Positions 45,174-55,910 are shown, counted from the stretch's first letter. The stretch: DNA of 64,000 bases from Anaerofustis stercorihominis DSM 17244 (GCF_000154825.1 NZ_DS560019.1:806001-870000); one strand, 5' to 3'. Numbers and translations are program-made. Notes: a model not told the origin generated them from the letters alone.

Positions 45174-47237
45174 ATGATAGTTAATGGTAATGAAATAGAA
45201 ATCTTAGCACCTGCAGGAAGTTTTGAAAATTTAAAAACTGCGATTTTATCCGGAGCCGACAGTGTTTACTTTGGTCTTTCTAATTTTAATGCAAGGAGGA
45301 ATGCCGAAAATTTCTCTAGTTTTGAGGATATAAAAGAAGCAGTAGATTTTTGTCACTTGAGAGGTAAAAAGGCTCATGTTACACTCAATACTTTGGTTTA
45401 CGACAATGAAATACAGGATTTGGTAAAAGAGATTGAAGTTATTAATAAAGCCGGGTTCGACGCTATCATAGTTCAGGATCTAGGGGTAATAAATATTTTA
45501 AAACAGATTTCAAAGGTTCCTATCCATGCTTCCACTCAGCTAAGTGTACATAATGTAAGTGATGCAAAGAAACTTAAAGACATGGGATTTGACAGAGTAG
45601 TTCTTTCAAGAGAGCTTTCTTTAAAAGAAATAAAAAGAATTATGGATGAAGTTGATGTTGAAGTAGAAATCTTTATTCATGGTGCGCTTTGCATGAGTGT
45701 TTCCGGGCAATGTTATTTTTCTTCTGCGTTGGGAGAGCGAAGCGGGAACAGGGGGTTATGTGCCGGTGTATGCAGACTCCCTTTCTATGTTAGAGAAAAG
45801 GGAAGATATGATCTATCTCTTAAAGATGTTTGCTATATCGATTATATAGAAGAGTTTGCAAATATGGGCATCGCTTCTTTAAAGATTGAAGGCAGGATGA
45901 AGAGTAAGGAATATGTGAAGAGCGTTGTCAGTGAAATAAGAAATAAAATAGAATTTGGTAAATATAATAAAAAGTTGCTTAAAGATGTATTTTCAAGAAG
46001 CGGTTTTACCGACGGTTATATAACAGGTAAAAGAAATAATATGTTTGGTATTAGGAGTGAAGAAGATAAATCTTATACCAAAGCTGCAATTGAGGAGATA
46101 AAAAGTAAAGATATTTATGAAGATAAAGTTAAAGTAGATATAAAGTATGACTTTACTTTGGGGAAGAATTCTTATCTGGAAATGATCGACGAAGATAATA
46201 ATATTGTTTCTGTTAAAGGTGATATAATTGAAGAAGCAAAAAATAAACCTACCGCAAAAGAAAATATTGAAAAAAATTTATTAAAATTAGGCTCGACTGT
46301 TTATGAGATAAATGATATGGAAGGTAAGGCGGATAATAATATATTTGTTCCTATTTCAAGCATAAATGAACTGAGAAGGAATGCTACGGATAAGCTTGAT
46401 AAAATAAGGATTAGCAAATTTCCTGTTTATGATATAGGAAAATTAATAAAACCAAAAGATAAGAGCAGACCTATTGGTGGTAAAAATATTGCCGTTATCA
46501 ACGATATAAATACACTTAATGAATTTATTCTTGATTATTTTGATGAAACGTACATTCCTTTATTCGAGCTTAATAAATTAAATAAAGATTTGATTGTTAA
46601 GTATAAAGGTAAACTGGGCGTAGAAATTCCCAGGGTATACTTTGATGAGGAAGCAAATATAAATAAAAATCTTTTAAAGGCAAAAGAGTTGGGAATTAAA
46701 AAAGGACTTGCTCATACGATAGGTAAGATTGTCCTGTTGGATAAACTTGACTTTGAAATAATGACGGGATTTGGAACCAATATTACCAATTCTTATTCAG
46801 TGGATTTACTTGAAAAAGAAATACATAATTTAAAAAATGTAACCCTTTCTTTTGAAAATACTATAAATAATATAAATAAAATCAAGTCAAATACTGAGTT
46901 ATCGATTATAGTATATGGTTATCTTCCTTTGATGACTGCAAGGAATTGTCCTGTAAAAGAAGAGATAGGATGTAAAAATTGTAATAAAAAGCTGTCTCTG
47001 AACGACAGGATGGGCAAGAAGTTTAGAGTAAAATGTAACGGACAAACAAGTGAACTTTATAATACTTATCCTTTATGTGTATTTGACAGGCTTAATAAAC
47101 TCGATAGTGATATAAATAAAATATTTATGTTTAATGATGAAAATAAAAATGATATAAAAAATATAATAAAACACTATGAAAACAGTGAATTACTAAATGA
47201 TAGTACAAGAGGGTGCTATTTCAGAAAGTTATTATAG
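45174..47237 (+). CDS. U32-family peptidase (DUF3656-containing)
   Basis: A 687-residue U32 protein. The N-terminal half has EILAPAGSFENLKTAILSGADSVYFG in pieces, EIFIHGALCMSVSGQCYFSS, and the Cys-rich signature RGLCAGVCRLPF, whose Cys residues bind iron-sulfur in RNA-hydroxylating relatives. The C-terminal half is DUF3656-like with a final Cys group (EEIGCKNCNKK). Relatives are collagenase-annotated, but some (RlhA, TrhP) hydroxylate rRNA or tRNA, so RNA modification is a real alternative. It starts the U32-PHP pair. Confidence 0.88.
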   Translation: MIVNGNEIEILAPAGSFENLKTAILSGADSVYFGLSNFNARRNAENFSSFEDIKEAVDFCHLRGKKAHVTLNTLVYDNEIQDLVKEIEVINKAGFDAIIVQDLGVINILKQISKVPIHASTQLSVHNVSDAKKLKDMGFDRVVLSRELSLKEIKRIMDEVDVEVEIFIHGALCMSVSGQCYFSSALGERSGNRGLCAGVCRLPFYVREKGRYDLSLKDVCYIDYIEEFANMGIASLKIEGRMKSKEYVKSVVSEIRNKIEFGKYNKKLLKDVFSRSGFTDGYITGKRNNMFGIRSEEDKSYTKAAIEEIKSKDIYEDKVKVDIKYDFTLGKNSYLEMIDEDNNIVSVKGDIIEEAKNKPTAKENIEKNLLKLGSTVYEINDMEGKADNNIFVPISSINELRRNATDKLDKIRISKFPVYDIGKLIKPKDKSRPIGGKNIAVINDINTLNEFILDYFDETYIPLFELNKLNKDLIVKYKGKLGVEIPRVYFDEEANINKNLLKAKELGIKKGLAHTIGKIVLLDKLDFEIMTGFGTNITNSYSVDLLEKEIHNLKNVTLSFENTINNINKIKSNTELSIIVYGYLPLMTARNCPVKEEIGCKNCNKKLSLNDRMGKKFRVKCNGQTSELYNTYPLCVFDRLNKLDSDINKIFMFNDENKNDIKNIIKHYENSELLNDSTRGCYFRKLL

Positions 47238-47245
47238 GAGGAAAA

Positions 47246-48103
47246 ATGGACAGATTAGATTTTCATATTCATACAAATGCTTCCGACGGGAGCTGGAACA
47301 GTGAGGAGACCGTAAAAAATGTGAAAGAAGCGGGGCTTAAGTATTTTGCAATTTCGGACCATGACAGTATTTCTAATGTTAAACTAACGGAGTATATCGC
47401 AAATAAGGAAGGACTGAATTTTATAAGAGCAACAGAAATATGTTCTAAATCATTTGATAAAGAAATACATATACTTGGATATGATATAGATATTGACGAT
47501 ATCGATCTTACTTATACTATGACAAAAACCAGAAGAGTAAGGCAAAACAGAGATACCAGGATAATAAAATGGGTAGAAAAAAATTATGATAATGGTGTAA
47601 GTTTAGAAGAATATAATATTTATAAGATGAAAGAAATGGCTGGGCTTCCCATAATGAATTATCTTGCACAAAAAGGAGTTTGTGAGGGTGTAGAGCCTTT
47701 TAATGAAGTTAAAGCTCAGGTTCCTGTCCCTAAAGATGAAGATTTGATTTCATCGGAAGAAGTAATTAAAGTAATAAAAAATGCAGGAGGGGTCGCAGTC
47801 CTTGCACATCCTTCTTATTATTACCCGGGAAATGTAATGAGTGAGGAAATGTTAAATTACTATTTGGATATAGGTATCGACGGACTTGAATGCTACAGTT
47901 CATATAATCCTTTAAAGGAGCAAAATAAGTATTACTTCGAATATTGTAAAAAAAATGACTTGATAGTAAGCGGTGGGTCGGACTGTCACGGTAGCGTATA
48001 CAAAACAAGATTTGCAGGTACTCCCATAGTTAACTTAAGTGATACTAATCTTCTTGCAAGGACGAGAAGTTATAAACATTTACAAAATAATCCATGCTTC
48101 TAG
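47246..48103 (+). CDS. PHP-domain phosphoesterase (nucleoside bisphosphate phosphatase/TrpH-like)
   Basis: About 285 residues with the PHP metal motifs DFHIHTNASDG, ISDHDSI, VLAHPSYYYPG and GGSDCHG. The family includes 3',5'-nucleoside bisphosphate phosphatase (RNase AM). The start at 47246 follows an AGGAGG site, 8 nt after the U32 stop; an in-frame ATG at 47213 lies inside the upstream gene. Confidence 0.9.
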   Translation: MDRLDFHIHTNASDGSWNSEETVKNVKEAGLKYFAISDHDSISNVKLTEYIANKEGLNFIRATEICSKSFDKEIHILGYDIDIDDIDLTYTMTKTRRVRQNRDTRIIKWVEKNYDNGVSLEEYNIYKMKEMAGLPIMNYLAQKGVCEGVEPFNEVKAQVPVPKDEDLISSEEVIKVIKNAGGVAVLAHPSYYYPGNVMSEEMLNYYLDIGIDGLECYSSYNPLKEQNKYYFEYCKKNDLIVSGGSDCHGSVYKTRFAGTPIVNLSDTNLLARTRSYKHLQNNPCF

Positions 48104-48194
48104 ATATAAATAATGATTAATTACTCTTTATTTTTAGTATTAATTTTAGTATAATTAATTAGCTAAGGGGAAAAAGAATAAAAGGATGAAAAAT

Positions 48195-49457
48195 ATGGAA
48201 AAAATTATTATTAACGGTGGCAGAAGACTTACCGGAGAAGTGACTATAACCGGTGCAAAAAATGCGGCTCTTGGGATATTACCCGCAACGGTTCTGGCAT
48301 CCGATAAATTTTTAATAGAAAATTTACCTGATATACAAGATATCAGAAATTATATAAGCATAATGAAAAAACTCGGCGCTAAAATCAGAAAGACGAGTAA
48401 AGGCTTAAGTATAGATACAACAGCAATAGCGGACTGCACCAGTGATGAGATAGCAGATGAAAGTACAAAGATGAGAGCCAGTTATTATCTCTTAGGTGCC
48501 CTGCTCGGACGAAACGGATTTGTCGAACTTCCTCCTCCGGGTGGATGTGATATAGGTGCAAGACCTATAGATCAGCATATTAAAGGGTTTGAAGCCTTGG
48601 GTGCAAAAGTAGATGTAAAGGGCTCGATTAAAATAGAATCTCCAAACGGTCTTAACGGAACTAACATATATATGGATGTTGTAAGCGTTGGCGCTACAAT
48701 TAATATTATGCTCGCTGCAGTAAAGGCAAAAGGGCTGACGGTTATAGAAAACGCCGCAAAGGAACCACACGTTGTCGATATCGCAAACTTTTTAAATTTA
48801 ATGGGTGCAAGCGTTAAAGGTGCCGGTACGGATGTTATCAGGATTATGGGGGTTGAAGAACTTCATGGATGTGAATATTCTGTAGTACCGGATCAAATAA
48901 CTGCGGGAACATATATGATAGCTGCGGCGGCGACAAAAGGGGATGTACTCATAAAAAATGTAATCCCTCCTCATTTGGATTCAATCACAGCCAAGCTTAT
49001 TGAAATGGGTGCGGACGTTAGTGTTGATGAAGATGATAATATAAGGGTAGTGGGAAGAGAATATATCAAACCTTGTAATGTCAAGACTCTGCCTTATCCG
49101 GGATTTCCTACGGACTTACAGCAGCCTATGGGACTTATTATGTGCCTTGCAAACGGTGTAAGCTCAATTACGGAAAGTATCTTCGAAAATCGTTTCAGAT
49201 ATGTAACTGAGCTTCAAAAAATGGGAGCCAATGTAAGAGTGAACGGAAATACAGCCGTATTTACAGGTCCAAGCGAACTTTATGGAACAAAGATACAGGC
49301 GACCGACCTTAGAGCAGGGGCTGCAATGATACTTGCTGGGCTCGTTGCAAAAGGAACCACAGAAATTACAAACCTTAAATATATAGACAGAGGATATGAA
49401 AATATCGAAGAAAACTTTAGAAATTTAGGAGCGGACATAAAGAGAGTTGATTCGTAA
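48195..49457 (+). CDS. murA: UDP-N-acetylglucosamine 1-carboxyvinyltransferase
   Basis: A 420-residue MurA, the first committed step of peptidoglycan synthesis (enolpyruvyl transfer from PEP). Lys22-Asn23 (GAKNAAL) and the nucleophile Cys118 in PPPGGCDIGARPID are present, so it should be fosfomycin-sensitive. The start at 48195 matches the usual MEKIIINGG N-terminus with AAAAGG 7 nt upstream; an ATG at 48186 is the alternative. Confidence 0.96.
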   Translation: MEKIIINGGRRLTGEVTITGAKNAALGILPATVLASDKFLIENLPDIQDIRNYISIMKKLGAKIRKTSKGLSIDTTAIADCTSDEIADESTKMRASYYLLGALLGRNGFVELPPPGGCDIGARPIDQHIKGFEALGAKVDVKGSIKIESPNGLNGTNIYMDVVSVGATINIMLAAVKAKGLTVIENAAKEPHVVDIANFLNLMGASVKGAGTDVIRIMGVEELHGCEYSVVPDQITAGTYMIAAAATKGDVLIKNVIPPHLDSITAKLIEMGADVSVDEDDNIRVVGREYIKPCNVKTLPYPGFPTDLQQPMGLIMCLANGVSSITESIFENRFRYVTELQKMGANVRVNGNTAVFTGPSELYGTKIQATDLRAGAAMILAGLVAKGTTEITNLKYIDRGYENIEENFRNLGADIKRVDS

Positions 49458-49460
49458 CCT

Positions 49461-49487
49461 TTTCCCCTTATTTTATAAGGGGATTTT
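49461..49487 (+). terminator. Intrinsic terminator of murA
   Basis: TCCCCTTAT pairs with ATAAGGGGA, then T5. Confidence 0.85.
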
Positions 49488-49541
49488 TAATATTAAAATA
49501 TATATTTAATTATAGAACGCATAGAATTAATAGGAGAATAA

Positions 49542-50330
49542 ATGAAATTTACTAATCTTTTTTCCTCTTCGAGAGGTAATAGTCTGCTTGTGGAAAGCGA
49601 AAATACTAAAATTTTGGTTGACGCAGGTCTTCCCGGCAGTACTATAGTAAATGAACTAAAAAAAATAGATGTTGAAATAAGTGATATAGATGCTATTTTG
49701 ATCACTCACGAACACAGTGATCATATAAAAGGTGCGGGAGTATTGTCCAGAAGGGCGGATATCCCCATATATTTACATAGAGCCGCATGTGATACCGTAC
49801 TGAAAAAGGTCGGCAGAGTAAAAGAAGAAAATATATACAGAATCGAAGAAGAAATCCCTTTTTACATAAATGATGTTCTTGTAAACAGTTTTTCCATTCC
49901 CCATGATGCGGTTGCACCTATAGGGTTTACAATAGATGACGGAAAAACAAAATGCGGAGTTGCAACGGATATGGGAATGATAATGGAAGATGTAATAGAA
50001 AATTTAAAAGAATGTAAATTTGTTTTTCTTGAAGCAAATCATGATGAGAATATGCTTAAAAAAGGTTCATATCCGATACATCTAAAGCAAAGGATCTTAT
50101 CTCCGTTCGGACATTTATCAAATAATGACAGCGGAAAAGTATTAAGTGAGCTCATTAAGGATAAAACTGAAAGGGTAAGACTCGGACATTTAAGCGAAGA
50201 AAACAATATAAGTACCATTGCTTATGAAACCGTAAAAAATGTAGCACTCGATAGTGATATCAAAGAGGGCAAAGATTATATCTTAGACGTTGCGAACAGG
50301 ATCGGTATCAATGGTATCTTAGAATTTTAG
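49542..50330 (+). CDS. walJ: MBL-fold metallo-hydrolase WalJ/YycJ
   Basis: A 262-residue metallo-beta-lactamase-fold protein with the metal motif THEHSDHIKG and a matching N-terminus (SSSRGNSLLVES). In Bacillus and relatives walJ (yycJ) precedes an htrA gene, as it does here 9 nt downstream, though the walRK kinase genes are absent from this window. Members are thought to be exonucleases in DNA repair. Confidence 0.9.
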   Translation: MKFTNLFSSSRGNSLLVESENTKILVDAGLPGSTIVNELKKIDVEISDIDAILITHEHSDHIKGAGVLSRRADIPIYLHRAACDTVLKKVGRVKEENIYRIEEEIPFYINDVLVNSFSIPHDAVAPIGFTIDDGKTKCGVATDMGMIMEDVIENLKECKFVFLEANHDENMLKKGSYPIHLKQRILSPFGHLSNNDSGKVLSELIKDKTERVRLGHLSEENNISTIAYETVKNVALDSDIKEGKDYILDVANRIGINGILEF

Positions 50331-50339
50331 GAGGAAAAA

Positions 50340-51458
50340 ATGAGAGAAAAGAGAAGCGGTTTAACTATTTTCTTTTTAGGGCTGATAATCGGAGGCATTC
50401 TTTTCGGTTCCGTTGCTTTTTTTGTAACTAATTACAGAATGGAAAAACTAATAGATGAAAAAATCGGTACTGTTTATCAAGGCGGCGGAAACAGCGGAAG
50501 TTCATCTTCGGCTACGACTTTAAAATCCAGTACGACGGAAAAAGTTGCTGCAAACGTTACTCCTGCCGTAGTCGGTATCGAAACTACGGAATTAAGTAAA
50601 GATATGTTCAATAGAGAGTACGAAAGCAGCGGTGTGGGGACCGGATTTATAGTGGATAAAAATGGAATTATTGTTACAAATCAGCATGTTGTAAGTGGTA
50701 ATCCAAAACAAATTAATGTTACCTTGAAAGACGGGACCAGCTATGAGGCAAAAGTGGTATTTAAATCTGATACCGTCGACTTAGCCGTAATAAAAATAAA
50801 TGCAAAGAATTTGCCTGTAGTAAACTTAGGTGACAGTGAAAAAATAAATATAGGTCAGACAGCTATTGCAATAGGAAATCCTTTGGGGCTTACTTTCGAG
50901 AGAAGTGTTACTCAGGGGATAATAAGTGCACTCAACAGAAGCATTGCCGTAGATAATAAGACAATAGCCGAAGACCTTATACAAACCGATGCTTCCATAA
51001 ATGCGGGAAACAGCGGAGGACCTTTATTAAATCTTGCCGGGGAGGTCATTGGTATAAATACCTATAAGATCCAGTCGGGTGAAGGTTTGGGTTTTGCCAT
51101 ACCAATCAATATAGTAAAGCCTATAATAAACCAAATTAAAGAAGAAGGTTCTTTTACTCCTACCGTTATAGGGATAGAAGGTGTGGATAAGGAAATTGCA
51201 AGATACTATACAGAAAATGAAAAATTATCTGTAGATAAGGGGATATTGATAGTAGGAGTCGTAAATGGTTCGGGTGCCGCAAAAGCAGGGATAAAAGAAA
51301 ATGATGTCATTACAAAAGTAGATGGAGTGGAAGTCAATAATATGTTAAAATTCAGAGAACAGCTTTACTATCATAGACCGGGAGAAAAAATAAAAATCAC
51401 CTATGAACGAAACGGAAAAGCAAATACCGTAGAGGTTGAGTTGAGTAAATCAAAATAA
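50340..51458 (+). CDS. htrA: HtrA/DegP-type serine protease with PDZ domain
   Basis: A 372-residue protein: N-terminal membrane anchor (about 8-29), Ser/Gly-rich linker, trypsin-like domain with His116 (TNQHVVSG), Asp147 (DTVDLAVIK) and Ser225 (NAGNSGGPLL), and one PDZ domain (about 275-370). It degrades misfolded proteins at the outer face of the membrane. AGGAGG precedes the start. Confidence 0.95.
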   Translation: MREKRSGLTIFFLGLIIGGILFGSVAFFVTNYRMEKLIDEKIGTVYQGGGNSGSSSSATTLKSSTTEKVAANVTPAVVGIETTELSKDMFNREYESSGVGTGFIVDKNGIIVTNQHVVSGNPKQINVTLKDGTSYEAKVVFKSDTVDLAVIKINAKNLPVVNLGDSEKINIGQTAIAIGNPLGLTFERSVTQGIISALNRSIAVDNKTIAEDLIQTDASINAGNSGGPLLNLAGEVIGINTYKIQSGEGLGFAIPINIVKPIINQIKEEGSFTPTVIGIEGVDKEIARYYTENEKLSVDKGILIVGVVNGSGAAKAGIKENDVITKVDGVEVNNMLKFREQLYYHRPGEKIKITYERNGKANTVEVELSKSK

Positions 51459-51461
51459 TCA

Positions 51462-51489
51462 AGGAGCAGGATAATCTGCTCTTTTTTTA
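51462..51489 (+). terminator. Intrinsic terminator of walJ-htrA
   Basis: GAGCAG (51464-51469) pairs with CTGCTC (51476-51481), then T7. Confidence 0.85.
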
Positions 51490-51549
51490 TTTATTAAATA
51501 AATATTAATATCTATTTTTTTATTTACAAATATTCCCCTTAGTGCTATT

Positions 51550-51678
51550 ATGTAGGCGGATGGTATTCATTTTGAAACTATACCGTGGTAAATATTTTGT
51601 TTTTCATTCTAATTATTAGAATTAAAGCTTTTATCGAAGGAAAGAGACTTTATGGCATCACCGAAAGAGGGTGATAGA
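51550..51678 (+). promoter_or_regulatory. Structured leader of the pantothenate operon
   Basis: A hairpin with GGTAT (51562-51566) and ATACC (51580-51584) is followed by ATCACC (51657-51662) pairing with GGTGAT (51670-51675). The second hairpin buries part of the panG ribosome site (AGAGGGTGA). The pan RNA motif is known upstream of panB/C/D in Firmicutes and is built of bulged hairpins; I cannot confirm the match by eye. Confidence 0.4.
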
Positions 51679-52521
51679 ATGAAAATAGGATTTATTGGTG
51701 CAGGAAAAGTCGGCGTCAGCCTCGGCAAATACTTTAAACTGCACAAAAAAAATGTTTTGGGATATTACAGTAAAAATCCCGACTCTGCACGTGAAGCAGT
51801 CAAGTTCACGAATACTGATTGTTTTAGTACATTATATGATATATTAAATTCATGTGATGCATTATTCCTGACGGTCCCCGATAAGGATATCGGCGAAGTT
51901 TGGGAAAGTCTAAAAGATTTCGACATTCAAAATAAAATATTTTGTCACTGTAGCGGAGCATTATCTTCCGCAGTCTTTCAAAAAGGTGACCGAGAAGTTT
52001 TCGGTTATTCCATTCATCCAATGTATGCTTTTAACGATAAGTATACGTCTTATAAGGATATCTCAAGTGCTTATTTTACAATCGAAGGAAATGAAAAATA
52101 TTTAGATTTATTTAAATGTTTTTTTGAGAGCATGGGAAATCCAGTCAAAATAATTTCTAAAGATAATAAAAGTAAATATCATGCTTCATGTGTTTACGTG
52201 AGTAATTTAGTCATTGCCCTTGTTGATAGAGGGGCTGATTTGCTTACCGAGAGCGGATTTGATAAAAAAGAAGCTATTGATGCTTTAATGCCGCTTTTTA
52301 TGAACAATGCAAATAATATCTATGAAAGAGGGATAGTTGATTCTTTGACCGGTCCCATAGAAAGAAATGATATTACTACCGTAATGAAACACTTAGATGT
52401 ATTAAATAATGAAGCAAAAGATATTTATAAATCATTATCATTGGGACTTACAGATATTGCCGGAATAAAAAATAAAGAAAATGATTACGGCAATATGAAG
52501 AAACTATTGAAAGAGGAATAA
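51679..52521 (+). CDS. panG: Ketopantoate reductase, PanG-type (Rossmann/DUF2520)
   Basis: About 280 residues. An N-terminal Rossmann domain ([18 protein letters not shown]) is followed by a DUF2520-type helical domain ([41 protein letters not shown]). This plan fits PanG, the alternative ketopantoate reductase described in Francisella and some Firmicutes. Its position directly before panB and panC, with no panE in the cluster, supports the call. The start at 51679 follows AGAGGGTGA; an in-frame ATG at 51652 would place the leader hairpin in coding sequence. Confidence 0.85.
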   Translation: MKIGFIGAGKVGVSLGKYFKLHKKNVLGYYSKNPDSAREAVKFTNTDCFSTLYDILNSCDALFLTVPDKDIGEVWESLKDFDIQNKIFCHCSGALSSAVFQKGDREVFGYSIHPMYAFNDKYTSYKDISSAYFTIEGNEKYLDLFKCFFESMGNPVKIISKDNKSKYHASCVYVSNLVIALVDRGADLLTESGFDKKEAIDALMPLFMNNANNIYERGIVDSLTGPIERNDITTVMKHLDVLNNEAKDIYKSLSLGLTDIAGIKNKENDYGNMKKLLKEE

Positions 52522-52523
52522 GG

Positions 52524-53351
52524 ATGAAAAATACTGTAACAACTTTTAAAAGTGCAAAAGAAAGTAATGAAAAATTATCTATGCTTACCGCATACGATTA
52601 TTCCACCGCAAAATTAATGGATGAAGCGGGTATTAACGGGATATTGGTCGGAGATTCTCTTGGAAATGTAGTTCTAGGTTATGAAGATACTTTATCCGTA
52701 ACTATGGAAGATATGATACACCACGGAAGAGCCGTTGCGAGGGGCGCAAAGAATTCTTTGGTTGTTGTCGACATGCCTTTTATGTCATATCAAACTTCTG
52801 TTTACGACGCAGTTAAAAATGCCGGAAGGCTTATGAAAGAAGGACGAGCGGGAGCTGTTAAACTGGAAGGCGGAAAAGAAGTAAGTGAGGCTATAAACGC
52901 TATAACAAATGCGGGAATTCCCGTAATGGCACATCTTGGGTTAACTCCTCAAAGTATAAATGCTTTTGGAGGATTTAAAGTTCAGGGGAAGAGTGAAGAG
53001 GCAGCAAAAAAATTGATTAATGATGCTAAAGCCGTTGAAGAAGCAGGGGCTTTTGCGTTGGTTTTAGAGTGTGTTCCCGAAAAGCTAGCTAAGCTTATAA
53101 CAGAGAGTATAAATATTCCGACTATAGGCATAGGTGCGGGGAAATACTGTGACGGACAAATACTTGTATATCAGGATATGCTTGGAATGTTTTCGGATTT
53201 TACTCCTAAATTTGTGAAGAAATATGCTGATATAGGAAGTGTAATGAAAGAAGCATTTAAAGAATATAATGATGAAATAAATAAAGGTGTCTTCCCTAGT
53301 GGGGAACATACTTATAAAATAGATGATGAAGTAATAGAAAAATTATATTAG
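52524..53351 (+). CDS. panB: 3-methyl-2-oxobutanoate hydroxymethyltransferase
   Basis: A 275-residue PanB barrel that forms ketopantoate from 2-oxoisovalerate. [35 protein letters not shown] and [13 protein letters not shown] are family signatures, and the metal ligands lie in GDSLG and the VVDMPF strand. It starts 2 nt after panG. Its substrate is the same 2-oxoisovalerate used by LeuA. Confidence 0.97.
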   Translation: MKNTVTTFKSAKESNEKLSMLTAYDYSTAKLMDEAGINGILVGDSLGNVVLGYEDTLSVTMEDMIHHGRAVARGAKNSLVVVDMPFMSYQTSVYDAVKNAGRLMKEGRAGAVKLEGGKEVSEAINAITNAGIPVMAHLGLTPQSINAFGGFKVQGKSEEAAKKLINDAKAVEEAGAFALVLECVPEKLAKLITESINIPTIGIGAGKYCDGQILVYQDMLGMFSDFTPKFVKKYADIGSVMKEAFKEYNDEINKGVFPSGEHTYKIDDEVIEKLY

Positions 53352-53363
53352 GCGGAGAATGAA

Positions 53364-54209
53364 ATGGAATTAGTTCATAAAATAGAAGAAGTTAGAAGTA
53401 TAGTAAGGTCATGGAAAAAAGAAGGTCTAAGCGTTGGTCTTGTACCTACAATGGGTTATCTTCACGAAGGACATCAAAGCCTGATAAAAAAAGCCGTAGA
53501 GGAAAATGACAGAGTCGTTGTAAGTATCTTTGTAAATCCAATGCAGTTTGGGGAAAACGAAGACTTAGAAACTTATCCCAGAGATTTGAATAAAGACAGT
53601 AAGCTATGTGAAGAAACAGGTGCGGACTTGATATTCAATCCCGAAGCGGAAGAAATGTATGAAAAAGGTTTTTGTTCTTATGTGGATATGAACGGACTAA
53701 CGACGGAACTTTGCGGCAAATCAAGACCGATACATTTCAGAGGAGTTATGACAGTAGTAACAAAATTATTTAATATAGTAACGCCGAACAAAGCTTATTT
53801 CGGGATGAAAGATGCTCAGCAATTATGCGTCATAAAAAGAATGGTAAAAGATTTGAATATGGATATAGATATTATCGGTTGTCCGATAATAAGGGAAAAA
53901 GACGGTCTGGCAAAAAGCTCAAGAAATACATATTTAAGTGAAGAAGAAAGAAAAGCGGCTCTTATTTTATATAAGACGATTTCTCTGGGAAAAGAACTGT
54001 TGATTAGTGGAGAAAGAGATGTATCTATTTTGCTTGATAAAATGAAAGAAAACATAAGTAAAGAGCAACTTGTAAAAATTGATTACGTAGAAGCCGTAGA
54101 TTTGGAAACTGTTGAAAAAATAGATAAAATTCAAGGTAAAGTATTGGTTGCCATGGCTGTTTATATAGGTAAAACCAGACTTATCGACAATTTTACTTTT
54201 GAATGCTAG
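53364..54209 (+). CDS. panC: Pantothenate synthetase (pantoate--beta-alanine ligase)
   Basis: A 281-residue enzyme with PTMGYLHEGHQSLI (HIGH-like), FVNPMQFGENEDLETYPRD, and the second signature SSRNTYLSEEER. It joins pantoate, made through PanB and PanG, with beta-alanine from PanD. Confidence 0.97.
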   Translation: MELVHKIEEVRSIVRSWKKEGLSVGLVPTMGYLHEGHQSLIKKAVEENDRVVVSIFVNPMQFGENEDLETYPRDLNKDSKLCEETGADLIFNPEAEEMYEKGFCSYVDMNGLTTELCGKSRPIHFRGVMTVVTKLFNIVTPNKAYFGMKDAQQLCVIKRMVKDLNMDIDIIGCPIIREKDGLAKSSRNTYLSEEERKAALILYKTISLGKELLISGERDVSILLDKMKENISKEQLVKIDYVEAVDLETVEKIDKIQGKVLVAMAVYIGKTRLIDNFTFEC

Positions 54210-54218
54210 GAGGAATAT

Positions 54219-54620
54219 ATGTTACTAAATATGTTAAAGGGAAAAATCCACAGAGCTACGATTACCGAAGCAAAGCTTGATTATGTGGGAAGCATTACAA
54301 TAGATACAGAACTTTTGGAAAAAGCGGGTATACTCGAATATGAAAAAGTTCAAATCGTAGATGTTAATAACGGAAACAGGTTTGAAACTTATACTATAGC
54401 GGGTGAGCGCGGAAGCGGTATGATTTGCTTAAACGGAGCTGCCGCAAGAGAAGTACAGGTGGGAGATAAAATAATTATCATGGCTTATGCTTCCATGACG
54501 CCCGAAGAAGTAAAAGATAATCCTCCCAAAGTATTATTCGTAGATGATGATAATAAAATACTTAGGATAACAAGATATGAAAAACATGGTCTTTTGACAG
54601 AGGATATGATAAATGAATAA
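54219..54620 (+). CDS. panD: Aspartate 1-decarboxylase proenzyme
   Basis: A 133-residue pyruvoyl enzyme making beta-alanine. The self-cleavage site is Gly24-Ser25 (DYVGSITID), the same numbering as in E. coli when the ATG at 54219 is used; AGGAGG 6-8 nt upstream supports that start. It overlaps coaBC by 8 nt. Confidence 0.97.
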   Translation: MLLNMLKGKIHRATITEAKLDYVGSITIDTELLEKAGILEYEKVQIVDVNNGNRFETYTIAGERGSGMICLNGAAAREVQVGDKIIIMAYASMTPEEVKDNPPKVLFVDDDNKILRITRYEKHGLLTEDMINE

Positions 54621-55827
54621 AATATTAGACGGTAAAACCGTAGTGCTTGGAATAAGCGGAAGTATTGCCGCATATAAAATGGCAAATGTGACAAGCATGC
54701 TTATAAAGCTCGGTGCAGATGTTCATGTAATAATGACAAAAAATGCATTGAACTTTATAAATCCCATAACTTTTGAGACCCTTACGAACAATAAATGCTT
54801 GGTGGATACTTTTGACAGGAATTTTGAATTTCATGTTTCTCACGTATCTCTCGGACAAAAAGCCGATGTTATGCTGATAGCTCCCGCAAGTGCAAATATA
54901 ATTTCCAAAATGGCAAACGGGATAGCTGATGATATGCTGTCTACTACTGCTTTAGCTGCGACATGTAAAAAAATAGTCGCTCCGGCAATGAATACTCATA
55001 TGTATAATAATAGAATAACTCAGGACAATATAGAGAAATTAAAAAAATATGATTTTGAAGTGATTGATCCAGTTAAAGGAATACTTGCATGCAGAGATAT
55101 AGGCGATGGTAAACTTCCGGATGAAGAAACTTTGGTAAATCATATTTTAAGAGAAACTGCATGCTCTAAAGATTTAAAAGGTAAGAAAGTATTGGTTACC
55201 GCAGGTGCAACAATGGAAGCTATCGATCCTGTAAGATATATAACCAATCATTCTAGCGGGAAAATGGGCTATGCCATAGCTAAAATGGCAATGCTCAGAG
55301 GAGCTGATGTTACATTGATAAGCGGTAACAGTACTGAGGATATCCCTCCTTTTGTTAACTTCATAAAAGTAAAAAGCGCAATGGATATGTTTAAAGCGGT
55401 AAAGGAAAATTATAAAGAAATGGATTTTATAATAAAAGCCGCTGCGGTAGCAGATTATACGCCTGTAAATGTAAGTGAAGAAAAGATAAAGAAAAAAGAT
55501 GATGATATGTTTATCAAGCTCAAACGTACCGAAGATATATTAAAGTTTTTGGGAGAAAATAAACTTAAAAATCAAATTGTCTGTGGTTTTGCAATGGAAA
55601 CCAGTAATCTGATAGAAAATGCAAAAGAAAAATTGAAGCGGAAAAAAGCGGATATCATAGTTGCCAACAGCTTGAAAGAAGAAGGTTCGGGATTTAAAGG
55701 AGATACAAACAAAGTCACTTTCATTACAGAGGATGATATGAAGGCTCTTGATTTAATGCCTAAAGAAGAAGTAGCGGTAAAGTTGATTGATGAGCTTATG
55801 GATTTAAAGGATAAAAAAGAGGTTTAA
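54613..55827 (+). CDS. coaBC: Bifunctional phosphopantothenoylcysteine decarboxylase/phosphopantothenate--cysteine ligase
   Basis: A 404-residue fusion. The N-terminal CoaC flavoprotein has [12 protein letters not shown], the His in FHVSHVSLG and PAMNTHMY. The C-terminal CoaB synthetase has [26 protein letters not shown] and a KxKK stretch. It turns phosphopantothenate into phosphopantetheine. Its presence in the pan operon joins pantothenate and CoA synthesis in one transcript. Confidence 0.97.
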   Translation: MNKILDGKTVVLGISGSIAAYKMANVTSMLIKLGADVHVIMTKNALNFINPITFETLTNNKCLVDTFDRNFEFHVSHVSLGQKADVMLIAPASANIISKMANGIADDMLSTTALAATCKKIVAPAMNTHMYNNRITQDNIEKLKKYDFEVIDPVKGILACRDIGDGKLPDEETLVNHILRETACSKDLKGKKVLVTAGATMEAIDPVRYITNHSSGKMGYAIAKMAMLRGADVTLISGNSTEDIPPFVNFIKVKSAMDMFKAVKENYKEMDFIIKAAAVADYTPVNVSEEKIKKKDDDMFIKLKRTEDILKFLGENKLKNQIVCGFAMETSNLIENAKEKLKRKKADIIVANSLKEEGSGFKGDTNKVTFITEDDMKALDLMPKEEVAVKLIDELMDLKDKKEV

Positions 55828-55842
55828 ACCTCTTTTTTTTGT
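55811..55842 (+). terminator. Intrinsic terminator of the pan-coaBC operon
   Basis: AAAGAGGTTTAAACCTCTTT palindrome followed by a T run, overlapping the coaBC stop. Confidence 0.85.
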
Positions 55843-55910
55843 GTTTTTTTTATATATTTAAATAATTATAGTTAATTTCAGTAAAATTTTTAAATTATTT
55901 GTCAAAAAAG

